Origin: Methanofollis aquaemaris | GTDB lineage: Archaea; Halobacteriota; Methanomicrobia; Methanomicrobiales; Methanofollaceae | Reading direction: 5' to 3' | NCBI RefSeq assembly: GCF_017357525.1 | Contig: NZ_CP036172.1 | Location: forward strand, 682,001-746,000 | Length of the DNA stretch: 64,000 nucleotides | In this document: positions 43,090 through 52,120 of the stretch, in pieces | Layout: each line of letters opens with the position of its first letter | Numbering within the stretch: position 1 is the stretch's first letter | The notes under the pieces: model-generated | Seen by the model: the letters and a program-made list of their open reading frames with translations, nothing else | What the model was told of the DNA's origin: nothing | The model's database searches: none | Program-made: the position numbers and the translations under genes

Positions 43090-43215
43090 CCTTGGCTCAA
43101 GCATACGCGATTGAAAATTGTTCAAGAGATCTTCTGATCGACATGCCTTCCCGCATGCTTGCACCGGGGGCGCTGCCCCAGGACCCCCGGGATTGTGATG
43201 GGACCGGTAAGGCAG
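43090..43215 (+). repeat. Dispersed repeat copy, forward orientation, shortened
   Basis: In the gene-free 43049-43400 gap. CTCAAGCATACGCGATTGAAAA (from 43096) joins directly through AAGAGATCTTCTGATCGACATG (43126-) to CCTTCCCGCATGCTTGCACCGGGGGCGCTGCCCC, then GGACCCCC and a GATTGTGATGGG end. Compared with the copies at 29.7 and 48.3 kb the central G-rich part is missing. The match to 56301-56350 is especially good. The rest of the gap has nothing recognisable. Confidence 0.6.
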
Positions 43216-43400
43216 AGAGATGATCGTTCAAAGGTTCGTGCTGTCCTCCGCCGGTCAGGCCCATGTATAGGGGTGGTCCCCCTTATTCACACGCCAGAAG
43301 AGGAATTCTACGGAGCCCTTTTTTCGGTTCTCTCTGGTGGCCCTCCCCATGGAGATGATTCAGTATGCTTATTGGGCCGCACCCCCCAGTACACCTTGTT

Positions 43401-45200
43401 ATGACCGAGGGATCACCCGCCGACAGCAGGGAAGAGGCGTTCGCCCTCTATGAGGCCGGAAAGTACAGGGAGTCGATCGAGCGTTGCAACTCTCTCCCGG
43501 GCGGGAAGGATGATCCTTCGGTCGCTGTCCTCGTTGTGACCAACTATTTTGCCCTCAAGGAGTACGACGAAGCCGAAGTGCGGCTGCGCGACCTGATCAC
43601 GCACTCGCCCGACTCATCGTATTACCACAGTTTCCTCGGAAAGGTGCTTGAGGCCGCTGGCAAGGAAGGGGGGATCGCCGCATACGCCCAGGCAGTCCAG
43701 CTCGATCCCGGAAACGAGGAGGCGCTGCGGGCCTATGCCGTGCACTTCATCGGAATGGGCGACCACCGCACTGCCCTTCCCCTTCTCTCGGCCCTCGTGT
43801 CCATCTCAGGGAAACGAGATGACACTATCGCCCTGATGCGTAGCCTCATCGAGACAGGAGATGGTGAAGGGGCGCTGAAGGTTCATGCGTCGCTCTCCGG
43901 CGGCGAGGGGGCGAAGACCGAGTACATCGATGCCCTGATGACCGCTGGAAGGTACCAGGAGGCGGCAAAGGCCGCCCTTGCGGCATACCGATCATGCCGT
44001 GACCCCGGGTTCCTGCGCCAGCACCTCGCGGCCCTGGCGGTCTTCGACCGCCCCGCCGCCCTGCACCTCTTCCCGGCCTTCCTCCAGGAATGCCCGGACG
44101 ACGACCTGGCCCTCGACTATGTGCTTCTCCTCAAATCAGAAAAACGGTACCGAGAGGCGCTTGAGGCCTGCAAACGGCTCATTGAGCAAAGACCGGATCC
44201 GATTCACCAGCTTGTCGCCTGCGAACTCGTCGCAGGGACAGGTGAGAACGACCTGGCGCAGCAGGGATATGAAGAACTGATCAGAGAGGAGATCTGTCAG
44301 GGCAACGACCTCGAAACCCTCTCGATGATCGTCGGGGCGTACGAGGTTTTTCTCAAGAAGGCGTACGCCCTGACGACTGTGCCAGAGTGTTATCTCTCAG
44401 TTGTCTCAGGCGATCCGAACGTGATCAGTATGGCACGGACCGGATGGTTCTATGCCTCCTTCGGGGAGGCGAAAGAGGCACGCGAGTGGCTGTATCGAGC
44501 CTATCGACTCGACTACCTCAACGGCGGGGTCGAGTATGCCAGGTTCCTGGCACAGGAGGGTGACCTGCGCGAATGCGAGAAGGTGCTCCTCTATGTCCTC
44601 ACCCACCTCAAAAAAACCGGCGACCTGGTGCGGGTAACGAAGACGGTCCTCGAAGCGGAGAACAGGTGGCAGAGAATGCAGCGCCTGGTCGACGCACTCC
44701 TCGCCCGGTTCTCGGCAGAGATCAATACCCTCGGACCCGAGGGGGTGGAGGTCTTTGCCAGGGTCTATCTCTGCGCCGCCGAGGGGGCGCTTGAGGCCGG
44801 GGATTACGTGCGGTGCAAGGAGTGCTGTCTGTATGGATTTGATCTGACCAGAGAACATACCCGAGAGTTCTTCGAGATTATCACCCGCTGCAAGAAGGCG
44901 ACGGTGGCCGAACGACCGGTCCTCCCCTTCGGCGTCACCGGACCGACCGGGAATAGCAAGGACAGGGAGAGCAACGATCTCCCGGACCTCGGGCTTGATG
45001 AGCGTGAAGAAGCGCTCGTCGCATTTTTAAAACAGCACAGAGAGAGCAATGAAGAAGAACTCCGCAAAGTGCTCGGGACACGGCGGGTGAGCGGTGCGGT
45101 CAACCGGCTCATCAAGAAAGCGGCAGACGCCGGGGTCTCCCTCATCGAGAAACAGGGGATGGGCGAGCACGGCGAGATCTATGTCTACTGCGGGAAGTGA
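43401..45200 (+). CDS. TPR-repeat protein with C-terminal winged helix
   Basis: A 599-residue soluble protein. Residues about 8-500 are helical repeats of tetratricopeptide type (for example EEAFALYEAGKYRESIERC, YDEAEVRLRDLITHSPDSSYYHSFLG, KRYREALEACKRLIEQRPD). The last 75 residues look like a winged helix (DEREEALVAFLKQHRESNEEELRKVLGTRRVSGAVNRLIKKA), followed by a hairpin GEHGEIYVYCGK. ATG 43401 is used because the upstream frame is not conserved-looking. The next gene, a BrxD/DUF2791-like ATPase, starts 5 bp after its stop. A DNA-recruiting scaffold for that ATPase is a reasonable inference; no published role is known to me. Confidence 0.8.
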   Translation: MTEGSPADSREEAFALYEAGKYRESIERCNSLPGGKDDPSVAVLVVTNYFALKEYDEAEVRLRDLITHSPDSSYYHSFLGKVLEAAGKEGGIAAYAQAVQLDPGNEEALRAYAVHFIGMGDHRTALPLLSALVSISGKRDDTIALMRSLIETGDGEGALKVHASLSGGEGAKTEYIDALMTAGRYQEAAKAALAAYRSCRDPGFLRQHLAALAVFDRPAALHLFPAFLQECPDDDLALDYVLLLKSEKRYREALEACKRLIEQRPDPIHQLVACELVAGTGENDLAQQGYEELIREEICQGNDLETLSMIVGAYEVFLKKAYALTTVPECYLSVVSGDPNVISMARTGWFYASFGEAKEAREWLYRAYRLDYLNGGVEYARFLAQEGDLRECEKVLLYVLTHLKKTGDLVRVTKTVLEAENRWQRMQRLVDALLARFSAEINTLGPEGVEVFARVYLCAAEGALEAGDYVRCKECCLYGFDLTREHTREFFEIITRCKKATVAERPVLPFGVTGPTGNSKDRESNDLPDLGLDEREEALVAFLKQHRESNEEELRKVLGTRRVSGAVNRLIKKAADAGVSLIEKQGMGEHGEIYVYCGK

Positions 45201-45205
45201 AGGGG

Positions 45206-46480
45206 ATGAACGAGAAAAAGACTGAGAGCATCGGGATCATCAACGCCCTCAGGCGCGGCACGGTGCCGGCCGCAGGGCTCGAACGACTTGCAGTCGGACT
45301 TGAGGTTGAAGGACGCGTGATCGGTGGGCAGCTCGATTACATCGCCTCGGGAGGGGCGGATATCAAGTTTGTGCGGGGGGACTATGGGAGCGGGAAGACC
45401 TTCCTGGTGGCGCGGGCGCTTGAGATCGCACGGGAGAAAGGGTTTGCGACCGCCCATGTGATGATCTCGGCCGACACTCCGCTCCACAAGTTGAGCGCCC
45501 TCTATTACCGGATCCTCTCCTCGATGCGCACGGCCGAGCACGAGAACGCCCTCAAAGAAATCATCGACAACTGGACCTTCTCGATCGAGGAGCGGATCAT
45601 CGATGTGGAGAAGACTGAGGAGGACGAAGCTCTGGAAGCCGGGACAGTGGCGCGGATCGAGGAGGCGCTCACCGACATCTCGACGGTGAACCCGGCGCTG
45701 GCCGCGGCGTTGCGGGTCTACTACACCGCCAACAACGCAGGAGATTTCCATCTCGCCCAGGCGGCGCTCGGCTGGCTCTCCGGCGAGCCTCATATCGGTC
45801 GCGACTTTCGCCGGGCGGCGGGGGTAAAAGGCGAGGTGGACGAGGTCTCGGCACTGGTCTTTCTCCAGGGGATCGTCCGGGTGATCAGAGGGGCCGGGTA
45901 CCGCGGTCTTGCCGTGGCCGTCGATGAGGTCGAGACGGTTCAGGCCCTTTCTTCCAACCTGCGGCAGCGGGGTTACAACAACCTCCGCCAGATCGTCGAC
46001 GCCGCAGACCGCGGCCAGATGCCAGGTTGCTACTTCCTCTTCACCGGTACGCCGGCCTTCTTCGAGGGTTCGAAGGGGATCAGGTCGCTCCCGCCGTTGT
46101 ACGACCGGCTGAAGGTTGTTGGGGATGACGGGTATACCAATCCTCTCCAGGCCCAGATCGAACTCTCCCCCTTTGACAGGCAGAAACTTGAGGCGGCCGC
46201 CCAGAAGGTCTGCGAGATCTACTCAGACGCGTCCGGCCCGGTGGACCGGGAGCGGGTCTCCCACCGTTTTGTCAGGGGAATGATCGATGGAGTTACCTCA
46301 CGGTTCGGCGGGCGGGTGGACGTCATCCCGCGGGTCTTCCTGCGCGAGTTCGTGGATGTCCTGGACAAGTGCGAGCTCTACCCCGACTACGACCCAACAA
46401 AGGCCTATGCTTTTGATGCCGGGAAAGTGAAGCAGGAACTGAACGAGGAGGAAGAGGCCTTCTTTGAGGTCGAGTTCTGA
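45206..46480 (+). CDS. BrxD/DUF2791-like P-loop ATPase
   Basis: A 424-residue STAND/AAA-like ATPase resembling the DUF2791 family that includes BREX protein BrxD. Walker A is RGDYGSGKTFL (about residues 55-65), Walker B VAVDEVET (about 235-242), a sensor-like LFTGTPAFFEG lies near 281-291, and the C-terminal helical part continues to VFLREFVDVLDKCELYPDYDPTKAY. ATG 45206 follows AAGGGG; a GTG 9 bp upstream is possible. It sits between the TPR/winged-helix gene (5-bp gap) and the OB-HD gene (12-bp gap). No BREX methylase, PglZ or BrxL gene is near, so this is a solitary ATPase module, perhaps in DNA protection or repair. The family assignment is from memory. Confidence 0.8.
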   Translation: MNEKKTESIGIINALRRGTVPAAGLERLAVGLEVEGRVIGGQLDYIASGGADIKFVRGDYGSGKTFLVARALEIAREKGFATAHVMISADTPLHKLSALYYRILSSMRTAEHENALKEIIDNWTFSIEERIIDVEKTEEDEALEAGTVARIEEALTDISTVNPALAAALRVYYTANNAGDFHLAQAALGWLSGEPHIGRDFRRAAGVKGEVDEVSALVFLQGIVRVIRGAGYRGLAVAVDEVETVQALSSNLRQRGYNNLRQIVDAADRGQMPGCYFLFTGTPAFFEGSKGIRSLPPLYDRLKVVGDDGYTNPLQAQIELSPFDRQKLEAAAQKVCEIYSDASGPVDRERVSHRFVRGMIDGVTSRFGGRVDVIPRVFLREFVDVLDKCELYPDYDPTKAYAFDAGKVKQELNEEEEAFFEVEF

Positions 46481-46492
46481 GGAGTGAATGAG

Positions 46493-47461
46493 ATGGGTGA
46501 GAGATCCGGGAAACAGAAATATGCAGCAGAGGCCTCTGATGGCGAGGAGGTGGACGACCTCTTCCTCCTCAAGACCTTCGAGGTGAAGCAGAAGAAGGAC
46601 GGGAGCCCGTACATCTGGGCCGAGATCGCCGATGTCACCGGTACGCTCTCCTGCTTTATCTGGGGTGTGCAGGGGTGTGGGGACACGGTCATGGAGACCG
46701 CCTCCTCCCTGCGACCTGGCGAGGTGTACCGGGTGAGGGGATTTGCAAAGACCTACAATGGCTCGGTCCAGATCTCGGTGAACGATGGAATCTCCAACCT
46801 TGCCGAACCGGTCCCCCCCACCGATGTCGATCCAGATGACTATGTCTCGTCGCCGGTCAAAGACCTGGACCTGAAGGGCGGGGTGCTCAGGATGGCCGGC
46901 GAGATCTCAGATCAGGTGCTCGGCCAGATGGTGCTGGAGGTGATCTCGTCGGTCGATGGGTTCTTCATCAAACCTGCAGCAAAGGGAAGGCACCACGAAT
47001 ACCGGGGGGGACTTGCAGAGCACACGCTTGAGACGGCCAGGATCGCCCTGGCGGCCTGCGATGCCACACGGACCGATGCCGACCGCGACCTGGTCATCGC
47101 CGGTGCCCTCCTTCACGACATCGGGAAGGCCTTCTGTTTCGAGGAGCAGGGGCTTGGCTTCGCGGCGCGGCCCGAGTACGACCTCGTCGGCCACGTCACC
47201 ATGGGGGTCTCCTATATCGCTCCATTCGCAAAGAAGCGTCTGCCGGCAGAGAAGGCCGCCCACCTCCTCCATATCCTCCAGTCCCACCACGGGCCGCACG
47301 GCGAGGTGTCCTGCCAGACGCCCGAAGCCTGGACAGTCCACCTCGCCGACCTGACCAGCGCCACCCTCAGGGAGGCCGCAGACGACCAGGCCGATCTCGT
47401 CCCGGGAAGCGGGAAGAGAAATGGCTGGCGGTCAGGGGGACCGGTCTGGCGTTTCGGCTGA
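46493..47461 (+). CDS. OB-fold/HD-domain protein, YhaM 3'-5' exoribonuclease-like
   Basis: A 322-residue protein with an N-terminal OB fold (about residues 20-95: LLKTFEVKQKKDGSPYIWAEIADVTG, then VYRVRGFAKTYNGSVQISV) and a C-terminal HD domain with RGGLAEHTLETARIA (the first His), LLHDIGKA (HD pair, about 205-212), GHVTMG and HHGPHGE. The combination is that of YhaM-type exonucleases, which trim RNA and DNA 3' ends. ATG 46493 with GGAG 8 nt upstream is chosen; GTG 46484 is also in frame. It is the last gene of the TPR-ATPase-HD operon, so its nuclease activity may be governed by the ATPase. Confidence 0.85.
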   Translation: MGERSGKQKYAAEASDGEEVDDLFLLKTFEVKQKKDGSPYIWAEIADVTGTLSCFIWGVQGCGDTVMETASSLRPGEVYRVRGFAKTYNGSVQISVNDGISNLAEPVPPTDVDPDDYVSSPVKDLDLKGGVLRMAGEISDQVLGQMVLEVISSVDGFFIKPAAKGRHHEYRGGLAEHTLETARIALAACDATRTDADRDLVIAGALLHDIGKAFCFEEQGLGFAARPEYDLVGHVTMGVSYIAPFAKKRLPAEKAAHLLHILQSHHGPHGEVSCQTPEAWTVHLADLTSATLREAADDQADLVPGSGKRNGWRSGGPVWRFG

Positions 47462-47489
47462 CAGGCACCCTGAAAATATTTTATTCGAT

Positions 47490-47660
47490 GGGCTCGCTGA
47501 TGCTCGGCTCCCGAGAATAATTCTTTTGGCTTTGTAGAAATCGTCTTTATAGTTCTCTTCGATGGGGGGCTTGCCGCCCCCCGAACCCCCCGCCGAAGAT
47601 AGGCAGTGGGAGCCCCCGGCATAAGCATGAGGGAAGGCGATGGATTCAGTTCACAGGGGG
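47490..47660 (+). repeat. Dispersed repeat copy, weak, forward orientation
   Basis: In the 47462-47890 gap, which has no gene. Blocks CTTTTGGCTTTGTAGAAATCG (47522-) and GGGGGGCTTGCCGCCCCCCGAACCCCC (47563-; read as two short parts) correspond to the TTTTGGCTCTGTAG and GGGGGCGCTGCCCCxGGACCCCC parts of the family. The rest up to 47890 shows a further G/C-rich stretch near 47770-47800 but nothing else. Confidence 0.45.
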
Positions 47661-47890
47661 TTGAGGTGATGAAAAGAGGATGTTTTCTACAGAGCCCTTA
47701 TTTTATTGTCAGAGGGCCGCTCTGACAAAAGGGAGAGGGTTTACCATGAAAAAGACCGGAGGTCCACTGGGGCGGCGGCCCCCCGGCAGAGAGACCTCCT
47801 CGGAGGATTTGCTATGAAATAGTTTTCAGGTGTATGCCTGAGGCGAGTTCTCTCGGTTCTATACATGCAGAGAGTAAGACAACACCATCC

Positions 47891-48130
47891 TTACACAATC
47901 CCGAACATCCCCAGAAATGGCACCCCCATCCTGCATTGCGCATTCTCCACCACCCTCGTCCCGGCATCCCGGGTTCTCCTACCGAGGACGACTGTCCTTG
48001 TCCGGGCGGGGACGGCATGGACTTCGGCAGAGTACCCGATCCGTTCCCGCAAGATGGTACATGCCTCTTCCAGATCGGAGGTGATGCAGAGGGTCTCACC
48101 TGCTGCCCGGTCGACCACGATATACCGCAT
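47891..48130 (-). CDS. Small uncharacterised protein
   Basis: A 79-residue protein that I do not recognise. It starts MRYIVVDRAAGETLCITSDLE and continues with a regular alpha/beta pattern (LEEACTILRERIGYSAEVHAVPARTRTVVLGR), ending hydrophobic (RMGVPFLGMFGIV). ATG 48130 has a GGAAGTG element 8-13 nt upstream; ATG 48154 in the same frame, after GGTTGGG, would add eight residues. A TATA-like cattaataatg lies 40-55 bp before the start. It is flanked by repeats, so it may be recently acquired or a relic. Confidence 0.45.
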   Translation of the reverse strand: MRYIVVDRAAGETLCITSDLEEACTILRERIGYSAEVHAVPARTRTVVLGRRTRDAGTRVVENAQCRMGVPFLGMFGIV

Positions 48131-48304
48131 GGCCGGCACTTCCTGATAGTTCATCCCAACCAGTGTACTTTGGATCATTATTAATGATGACCTTTTAATC
48201 AGTGACCGCATCCTCCGGACTTCCCGCACATGAAAACTGTGGAGGAGGAGGGATGAAGGAGAAGCCATATTAGAGAACCCATCTCCAGGATCCAGGTATT
48301 ATTG

Positions 48305-48620
48305 TGTAGTTTTTTGGCTCTGTAGTATTCTGCATGAGGCGAGAGGACGCCTCAAGCATACGGAATGAAAATTTCTCGTCGTTAGATCACCCATATTAAG
48401 ACAGGAGAATCGGTGGAGACCTTAATCCGTCGCCGCCCCCGCCTATCTCATCGTGGGGGTGTCCGGGAGGCAACGCCCCCCGGCGCGAGACGACGGTGAA
48501 GATTCTGCGACGAGGATGGCCGTTCTGATCGACGTGCCTTCCCCTATCATATACGCGGGGGGCACTGCCCCCGGACTCCCTGGATAAAGATAGGGGCGGG
48601 AAGGCGAAACGATGGACATA
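48305..48620 (+). repeat. Dispersed repeat copy, forward orientation, nearly full length
   Basis: In the gene-free 48131-48737 gap. It carries all family blocks in order: TTTTTTGGCTCTGTAG (48310-), a GAGGCG/CGCCTC hairpin (48336-48353), CTCAAGCATACGGAATGAAAA (48351-), CGCCTATCTCATCGTGGGGG (48440-), CCCCGGCGCGAGACGACGG (from 48478), TGATCGACGTGCCTTCCC (48526-), GGGGGGCACTGCCCCCGGACTCCC and GATAGGGGCGGGAAGGCG. It is the best reference copy in the window. Confidence 0.65.
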
Positions 48621-48725
48621 AAGAGAGGATTGCGTCCTCAGTGCTATCTTCGGGTGGGGGCGGCTGGGCGACCAGCCTCGCGCAATGAGAACCACCCAGA
48701 GGGTTTCAAAAGAACCCCAAAAACA

Positions 48726-48733
48726 AAAAAAAA
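48726..48733 (-). terminator. Oligo-T terminator after hisD
   Basis: An A run on the plus strand about 4 bp beyond the hisD stop, reading as T in the hisD direction. Confidence 0.5.
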
Positions 48734-48737
48734 GAAT

Positions 48738-49994
48738 TCACTCCCGCCGCTGCCGGCGGAGCCGCACCGAGTTGGCATGAGCATGGAGACCCTCGGCGGT
48801 GGCGAGCGACTCGACGATATCGCCGAGCGCCTCGGCACCCTCCCTGCTGAGCATCTGGACCGACGAGGTCTTGCAGAAGTGGTGGATGTCCAGGCCAGAG
48901 TACGTCCTCGCATATCCTGCGGTCGGGAGGACGTGGTTGGTCCCTGAGGCATAGTCCCCGAAGGCGACTGCCGTGTACGGTCCGACGAAGATGGAGCCCG
49001 CATGGTGGACGGCGTTGAGGGCGGCCATCGGATCTGTGACCTGGATGGAGAGATGTTCGGGGGCGACCTCGTCCATCGCTGCGACAGCCTCGTCGAAGTC
49101 GGCGGCGACAACATAGCCGGAGTTCTCAAGGGCGGCCTCGATGATCTCACGGCGTTCGGCTGTCTCGAGTTGCCGCCTGATCTCGGCGCCGACGCGCGCA
49201 GGGAGCGCAGGATCGGTGGTGACCAGGACGCACCCGGCATGGGGGTCGTGCTCGGCCTGGGCAAGGACGTCGGCGGCGACGAAGACCGGATCCGCGCTCT
49301 CGTCGGCGAGCACTCCGATCTCAGAGGGGCCGGCCGGAAAGTCGATCTCTGCGTGGTCTCTCAGCATCATCTTGGCCGCGGTCACAAAGACATTCCCTGG
49401 CCCGACGATCTTCTGGACCGGGTCGATGGTCTCGGTCCCCAGGGCCATCGCAGCGATGGCCTGCGCCCCGCCGATGCGGTAGCACTCGTCCACCCCGGCA
49501 AGATCGAGGGCGACAAGGGTGAGAGGGTGGATGGGAGGCGGCGAGCAGACGCAGACCTCTGCAACCCCGGCCACCTGCGCGGGGACCGTGGTCATCAGCG
49601 CCGTAGAGGGGTACGCCGCACGGCCGCCCGGGACATAGGCCCCGATCCGGTCGAGGGGCGTCGTCTTTACGCCCAGCACCACGCCGGGTTCTACCTCCTC
49701 AAGCCAGAGAGAACGGTTGCGCTGCAGTTCGTGGAACCGCCTGATATTGGCCTCAGCATCGGCGAGGGCGTCGATCAGGGCGTCGTCCACCTCGTCGTAC
49801 GCCGCCTCGAACTCCTCAGGAGCGACCGCGAGATCTTCAAGGTCGATATGGTCAAACTTCCTGGTGAGGGCATAGAGTGCCTCGTCCCCATCCTGTTCCA
49901 CCGCCCCTACAATCCCGGCAACAGCCTCCCGCACCCCGGCGAGGTCGGCCCGCCGCTGTTCCTTCCATGCAGCAACATCCAGCGCCTTCCACAT
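48738..49994 (-). CDS. hisD: Histidinol dehydrogenase
   Basis: A 418-residue zinc enzyme for the last two steps of histidine synthesis (histidinol to histidine, NAD+). Recognisable motifs are [23 protein letters not shown] (about 121-143), [16 protein letters not shown] (near 175-190), DKIVGPGN-like [29 protein letters not shown] and the catalytic Glu-His region [11 protein letters not shown] (about 325-335). ATG 49994 is used; an in-frame upstream ATG lies in AT-rich promoter-like DNA. It is alone on its strand, divergent from wtpA. Confidence 0.95.
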   Translation of the reverse strand: MWKALDVAAWKEQRRADLAGVREAVAGIVGAVEQDGDEALYALTRKFDHIDLEDLAVAPEEFEAAYDEVDDALIDALADAEANIRRFHELQRNRSLWLEEVEPGVVLGVKTTPLDRIGAYVPGGRAAYPSTALMTTVPAQVAGVAEVCVCSPPPIHPLTLVALDLAGVDECYRIGGAQAIAAMALGTETIDPVQKIVGPGNVFVTAAKMMLRDHAEIDFPAGPSEIGVLADESADPVFVAADVLAQAEHDPHAGCVLVTTDPALPARVGAEIRRQLETAERREIIEAALENSGYVVAADFDEAVAAMDEVAPEHLSIQVTDPMAALNAVHHAGSIFVGPYTAVAFGDYASGTNHVLPTAGYARTYSGLDIHHFCKTSSVQMLSREGAEALGDIVESLATAEGLHAHANSVRLRRQRRE

Positions 49995-50108
49995 AGTGCG
50001 AAAAGATTCGACACATGAAGGCATTAAGACTTGCTGTAATTCTGGAGAATAGTTGATCAAAAAATATGAATTCAGAAGAATTATTTGAGAGTGATACCAA
50101 TTTAGAAT

Positions 50109-51209
50109 ATGATGAATTCAAAATCCCTGCTGATGACTGCAGTGCTGCTCCTTTGCGCCGCAGTCTTCCTCTGCGGGTGCACCGGCACCCAGACAACCGA
50201 CGCCACCGACGGAGCCACCACCCCGGCGGCCGGCGACGAAAATGCCACTGTAACAGCCACAGAGACCGTTGCCCAGGCAGAAGAAAGCGTCCTGAACGTC
50301 TACCATGCCGGCAGCCTGGCCAAACCCTTCGAGGAACTCGAACAGACATTCGAGGTCGCGCACCCCGGTGTCGACGTCAGGCTCTATGCAGGCGGCTCGA
50401 CCAAGCTCGCCCGCGAGATCACCGAACTCGGCAAGAGCGCCGACGTCTATGCGACGGCCGACTACTCGCTCATCCCCGACCTGATGGTCCCGGCAGAGAA
50501 GGCCGACTGGTACCTCACCTTCGCCAAGAACCGTCTTGTCCTCTGCTACACCAACGAGAGCAAGTACGCCGACGAACTGAACGACGCCAACTGGTACACG
50601 ATCCTTGCAAAGGACGACGTCAACTGGGCCTTCTCCGACCCGAACCAGGACCCCTGTGGGTACCGCTCACCGATGGTCATTCAGCTCGCAGAACTGCACT
50701 ATGGCGACGACCAGATCTTTGAGAACACCGTCAGCGCCCACAGCAACATCAAGGTGACCGAGGAGAACGGCACCTACACCATCCACGCCACCGAGCCCGC
50801 ACCCGAACTCCCGCTCCAGATCCGCCCCAAGAGCGTCGAACTCGTTCAGATGCTCCAGGCCGGCGGACTTGACTACGCCTGGGAGTACAGGAGCGTCGCT
50901 GTCCAGAACGGCCTGAACTTCCTCGAACTCCCCGAGGCCGTCGACCTCTCGTCCGTCGAGTATGCCGACACCTACAAGAAGGTGCAGATCGACTGCACCG
51001 GCGGCATGAAGGTCGCGACACCGGTCGTCTACGGCGTGACCGTCCCGACGAACGCCGAGCACTCTGCAATGGGCCTTGAGTTCGTGAAGATGCTCATCGG
51101 CGAGGAGGGCCAGGCCATCATGAACGGCCAGGGCCAGCCCCCGATCGTTCCGGCCAACGGTTTTGGCGATGTCCCCGCCGAACTCGCGGACCTCACCGCC
51201 ACCCCCTAA
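50109..51209 (+). CDS. wtpA: Tungstate/molybdate ABC transporter substrate-binding lipoprotein
   Basis: A 366-residue extracytoplasmic binding protein of the WtpA/ModA type. A lipoprotein-like signal sequence ends in FLCGCTG (Cys24), followed by a Thr/Ala-rich linker to about residue 58. The mature domain begins VLNVYHAGSLAKPFEELE, the hallmark of WtpA, and contains YAGGSTKLAREI, TADYSLIP, NRLVLCYTNES, DPNQDPCGYRSPMVIQLAE and LPEAVDLSS. It delivers tungstate, essential for the W/Mo-pterin formate dehydrogenases of methanogens, to WtpB. Start ATG 50109 or ATG 50112. Confidence 0.95.
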   Translation: MMNSKSLLMTAVLLLCAAVFLCGCTGTQTTDATDGATTPAAGDENATVTATETVAQAEESVLNVYHAGSLAKPFEELEQTFEVAHPGVDVRLYAGGSTKLAREITELGKSADVYATADYSLIPDLMVPAEKADWYLTFAKNRLVLCYTNESKYADELNDANWYTILAKDDVNWAFSDPNQDPCGYRSPMVIQLAELHYGDDQIFENTVSAHSNIKVTEENGTYTIHATEPAPELPLQIRPKSVELVQMLQAGGLDYAWEYRSVAVQNGLNFLELPEAVDLSSVEYADTYKKVQIDCTGGMKVATPVVYGVTVPTNAEHSAMGLEFVKMLIGEEGQAIMNGQGQPPIVPANGFGDVPAELADLTATP

Positions 51210-51213
51210 CTTC

Positions 51214-51220
51214 TTTTTTT
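51214..51220 (+). terminator. Oligo-T run between wtpA and wtpB
   Basis: Seven T begin just after the wtpA stop and 82 bp before wtpB. A partial terminator could make the binding protein more abundant than the permease, as in many ABC operons. Confidence 0.4.
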
Positions 51221-51301
51221 CCGTGCCGATATTGTCTCCAGATCAAAACGCTCTTTTCCAGATAAAGAACAAAAGAACAAACTGTTTGTAAGGTTCAGAA
51301 T

Positions 51302-52120
51302 ATGATCATGGGAAGAAGACGCCCCCTCCCTGACCGCTGTCTCCTCTCCTTCGCCGTCATCGGGAGCCTGCTCGTTCTCTACACGCTCCTTGCACTCCTC
51401 AACATGGCGGCCGGAGAACTCTCCGACATCCCGCACCTCCTGCGGGTGGCGGCCGAAGAGAAGGTCATCGGCACCATCCTCACCACCATGGAAGCAGGCC
51501 TGGCCACCGTCATCATACTCCTCTTCCTCGGTATCCCATTGGCATATGTCCTGGCCAGGACTGACTTCTGGGGGAAGGGGATCGTGGAAGCGCTCATCGA
51601 CATGCCCCTGATGCTCCCGCACACGGTCGCGGGGATCATGGTATATATTCTCTTTATGCGGCGGGGACTCATCGGTGCCCCTCTTTATGAGGTCGGGATC
51701 GTCTTCGAGGAGGCGTTCGCGGGGATCGTCGTCGCGATGCTCTTTGTCTCGGCGCCATACTTCGTCGACGCTGTCAGGGAAGGGTTCGAGAAGGTGCCGG
51801 TTCACCTCGAAAATGTGGCCCGCACCCTGGGGGCCACCAGGTTCCAGGCATTCACCAGGGTGGTGATCCCCCTGAGCGTGCGCCACATCTTCAACGGTTC
51901 GATCCTGGCGTGGGGCCGGGCGATCGGAGAGTTCGCCGCAGTTGTCTTCATCGCCTATTATCCGTTCGTCATCTCGACGCTCATCTACAACACCTTCACG
52001 ACCGATGGGATCAAGGAGAGCACGTCAGTGGCATTTGTAATGATCGTGGTCTGTTTCGCCGTCTTTGCGGCGCTCAGGATCATCATGAAGCATGTGGGGA
52101 GGTACGATGATCGAATTTGA
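51302..52120 (+). CDS. wtpB: Tungstate/molybdate ABC transporter permease
   Basis: A 272-residue membrane permease with about six helices. The EAA coupling loop ENVARTLGATRFQAFTRVVIPL (about residues 170-191) contacts the ATPase WtpC, and the helix after it has GRAIGEFAAVVFIAYYP. The second part shows the typical MPLMLPHTVAGIMVY. It moves oxyanion from WtpA across the membrane. ATG 51302 and ATG 51308 are both possible starts. The 3' end overlaps wtpC by 14 nt. Confidence 0.93.
   Translation: MIMGRRRPLPDRCLLSFAVIGSLLVLYTLLALLNMAAGELSDIPHLLRVAAEEKVIGTILTTMEAGLATVIILLFLGIPLAYVLARTDFWGKGIVEALIDMPLMLPHTVAGIMVYILFMRRGLIGAPLYEVGIVFEEAFAGIVVAMLFVSAPYFVDAVREGFEKVPVHLENVARTLGATRFQAFTRVVIPLSVRHIFNGSILAWGRAIGEFAAVVFIAYYPFVISTLIYNTFTTDGIKESTSVAFVMIVVCFAVFAALRIIMKHVGRYDDRI

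Noticed and set aside
43401-47461. A complete BREX system.
   Set aside because: Only a BrxD-like ATPase is present; no methylase, PglZ, BrxL, BrxC or BrxA-type gene lies within the window.
28250-48500. A CRISPR array suggested by repeated GC-rich blocks.
   Set aside because: The blocks are not regularly spaced direct repeats with unique spacers; they are scattered single copies in both orientations and no cas gene is near.
48396-48695. A minus-strand 99-codon frame over the 48.3-kb repeat.
   Set aside because: Its sequence follows the repeat consensus, including the G-rich blocks, and comparable frames are broken in the other copies.
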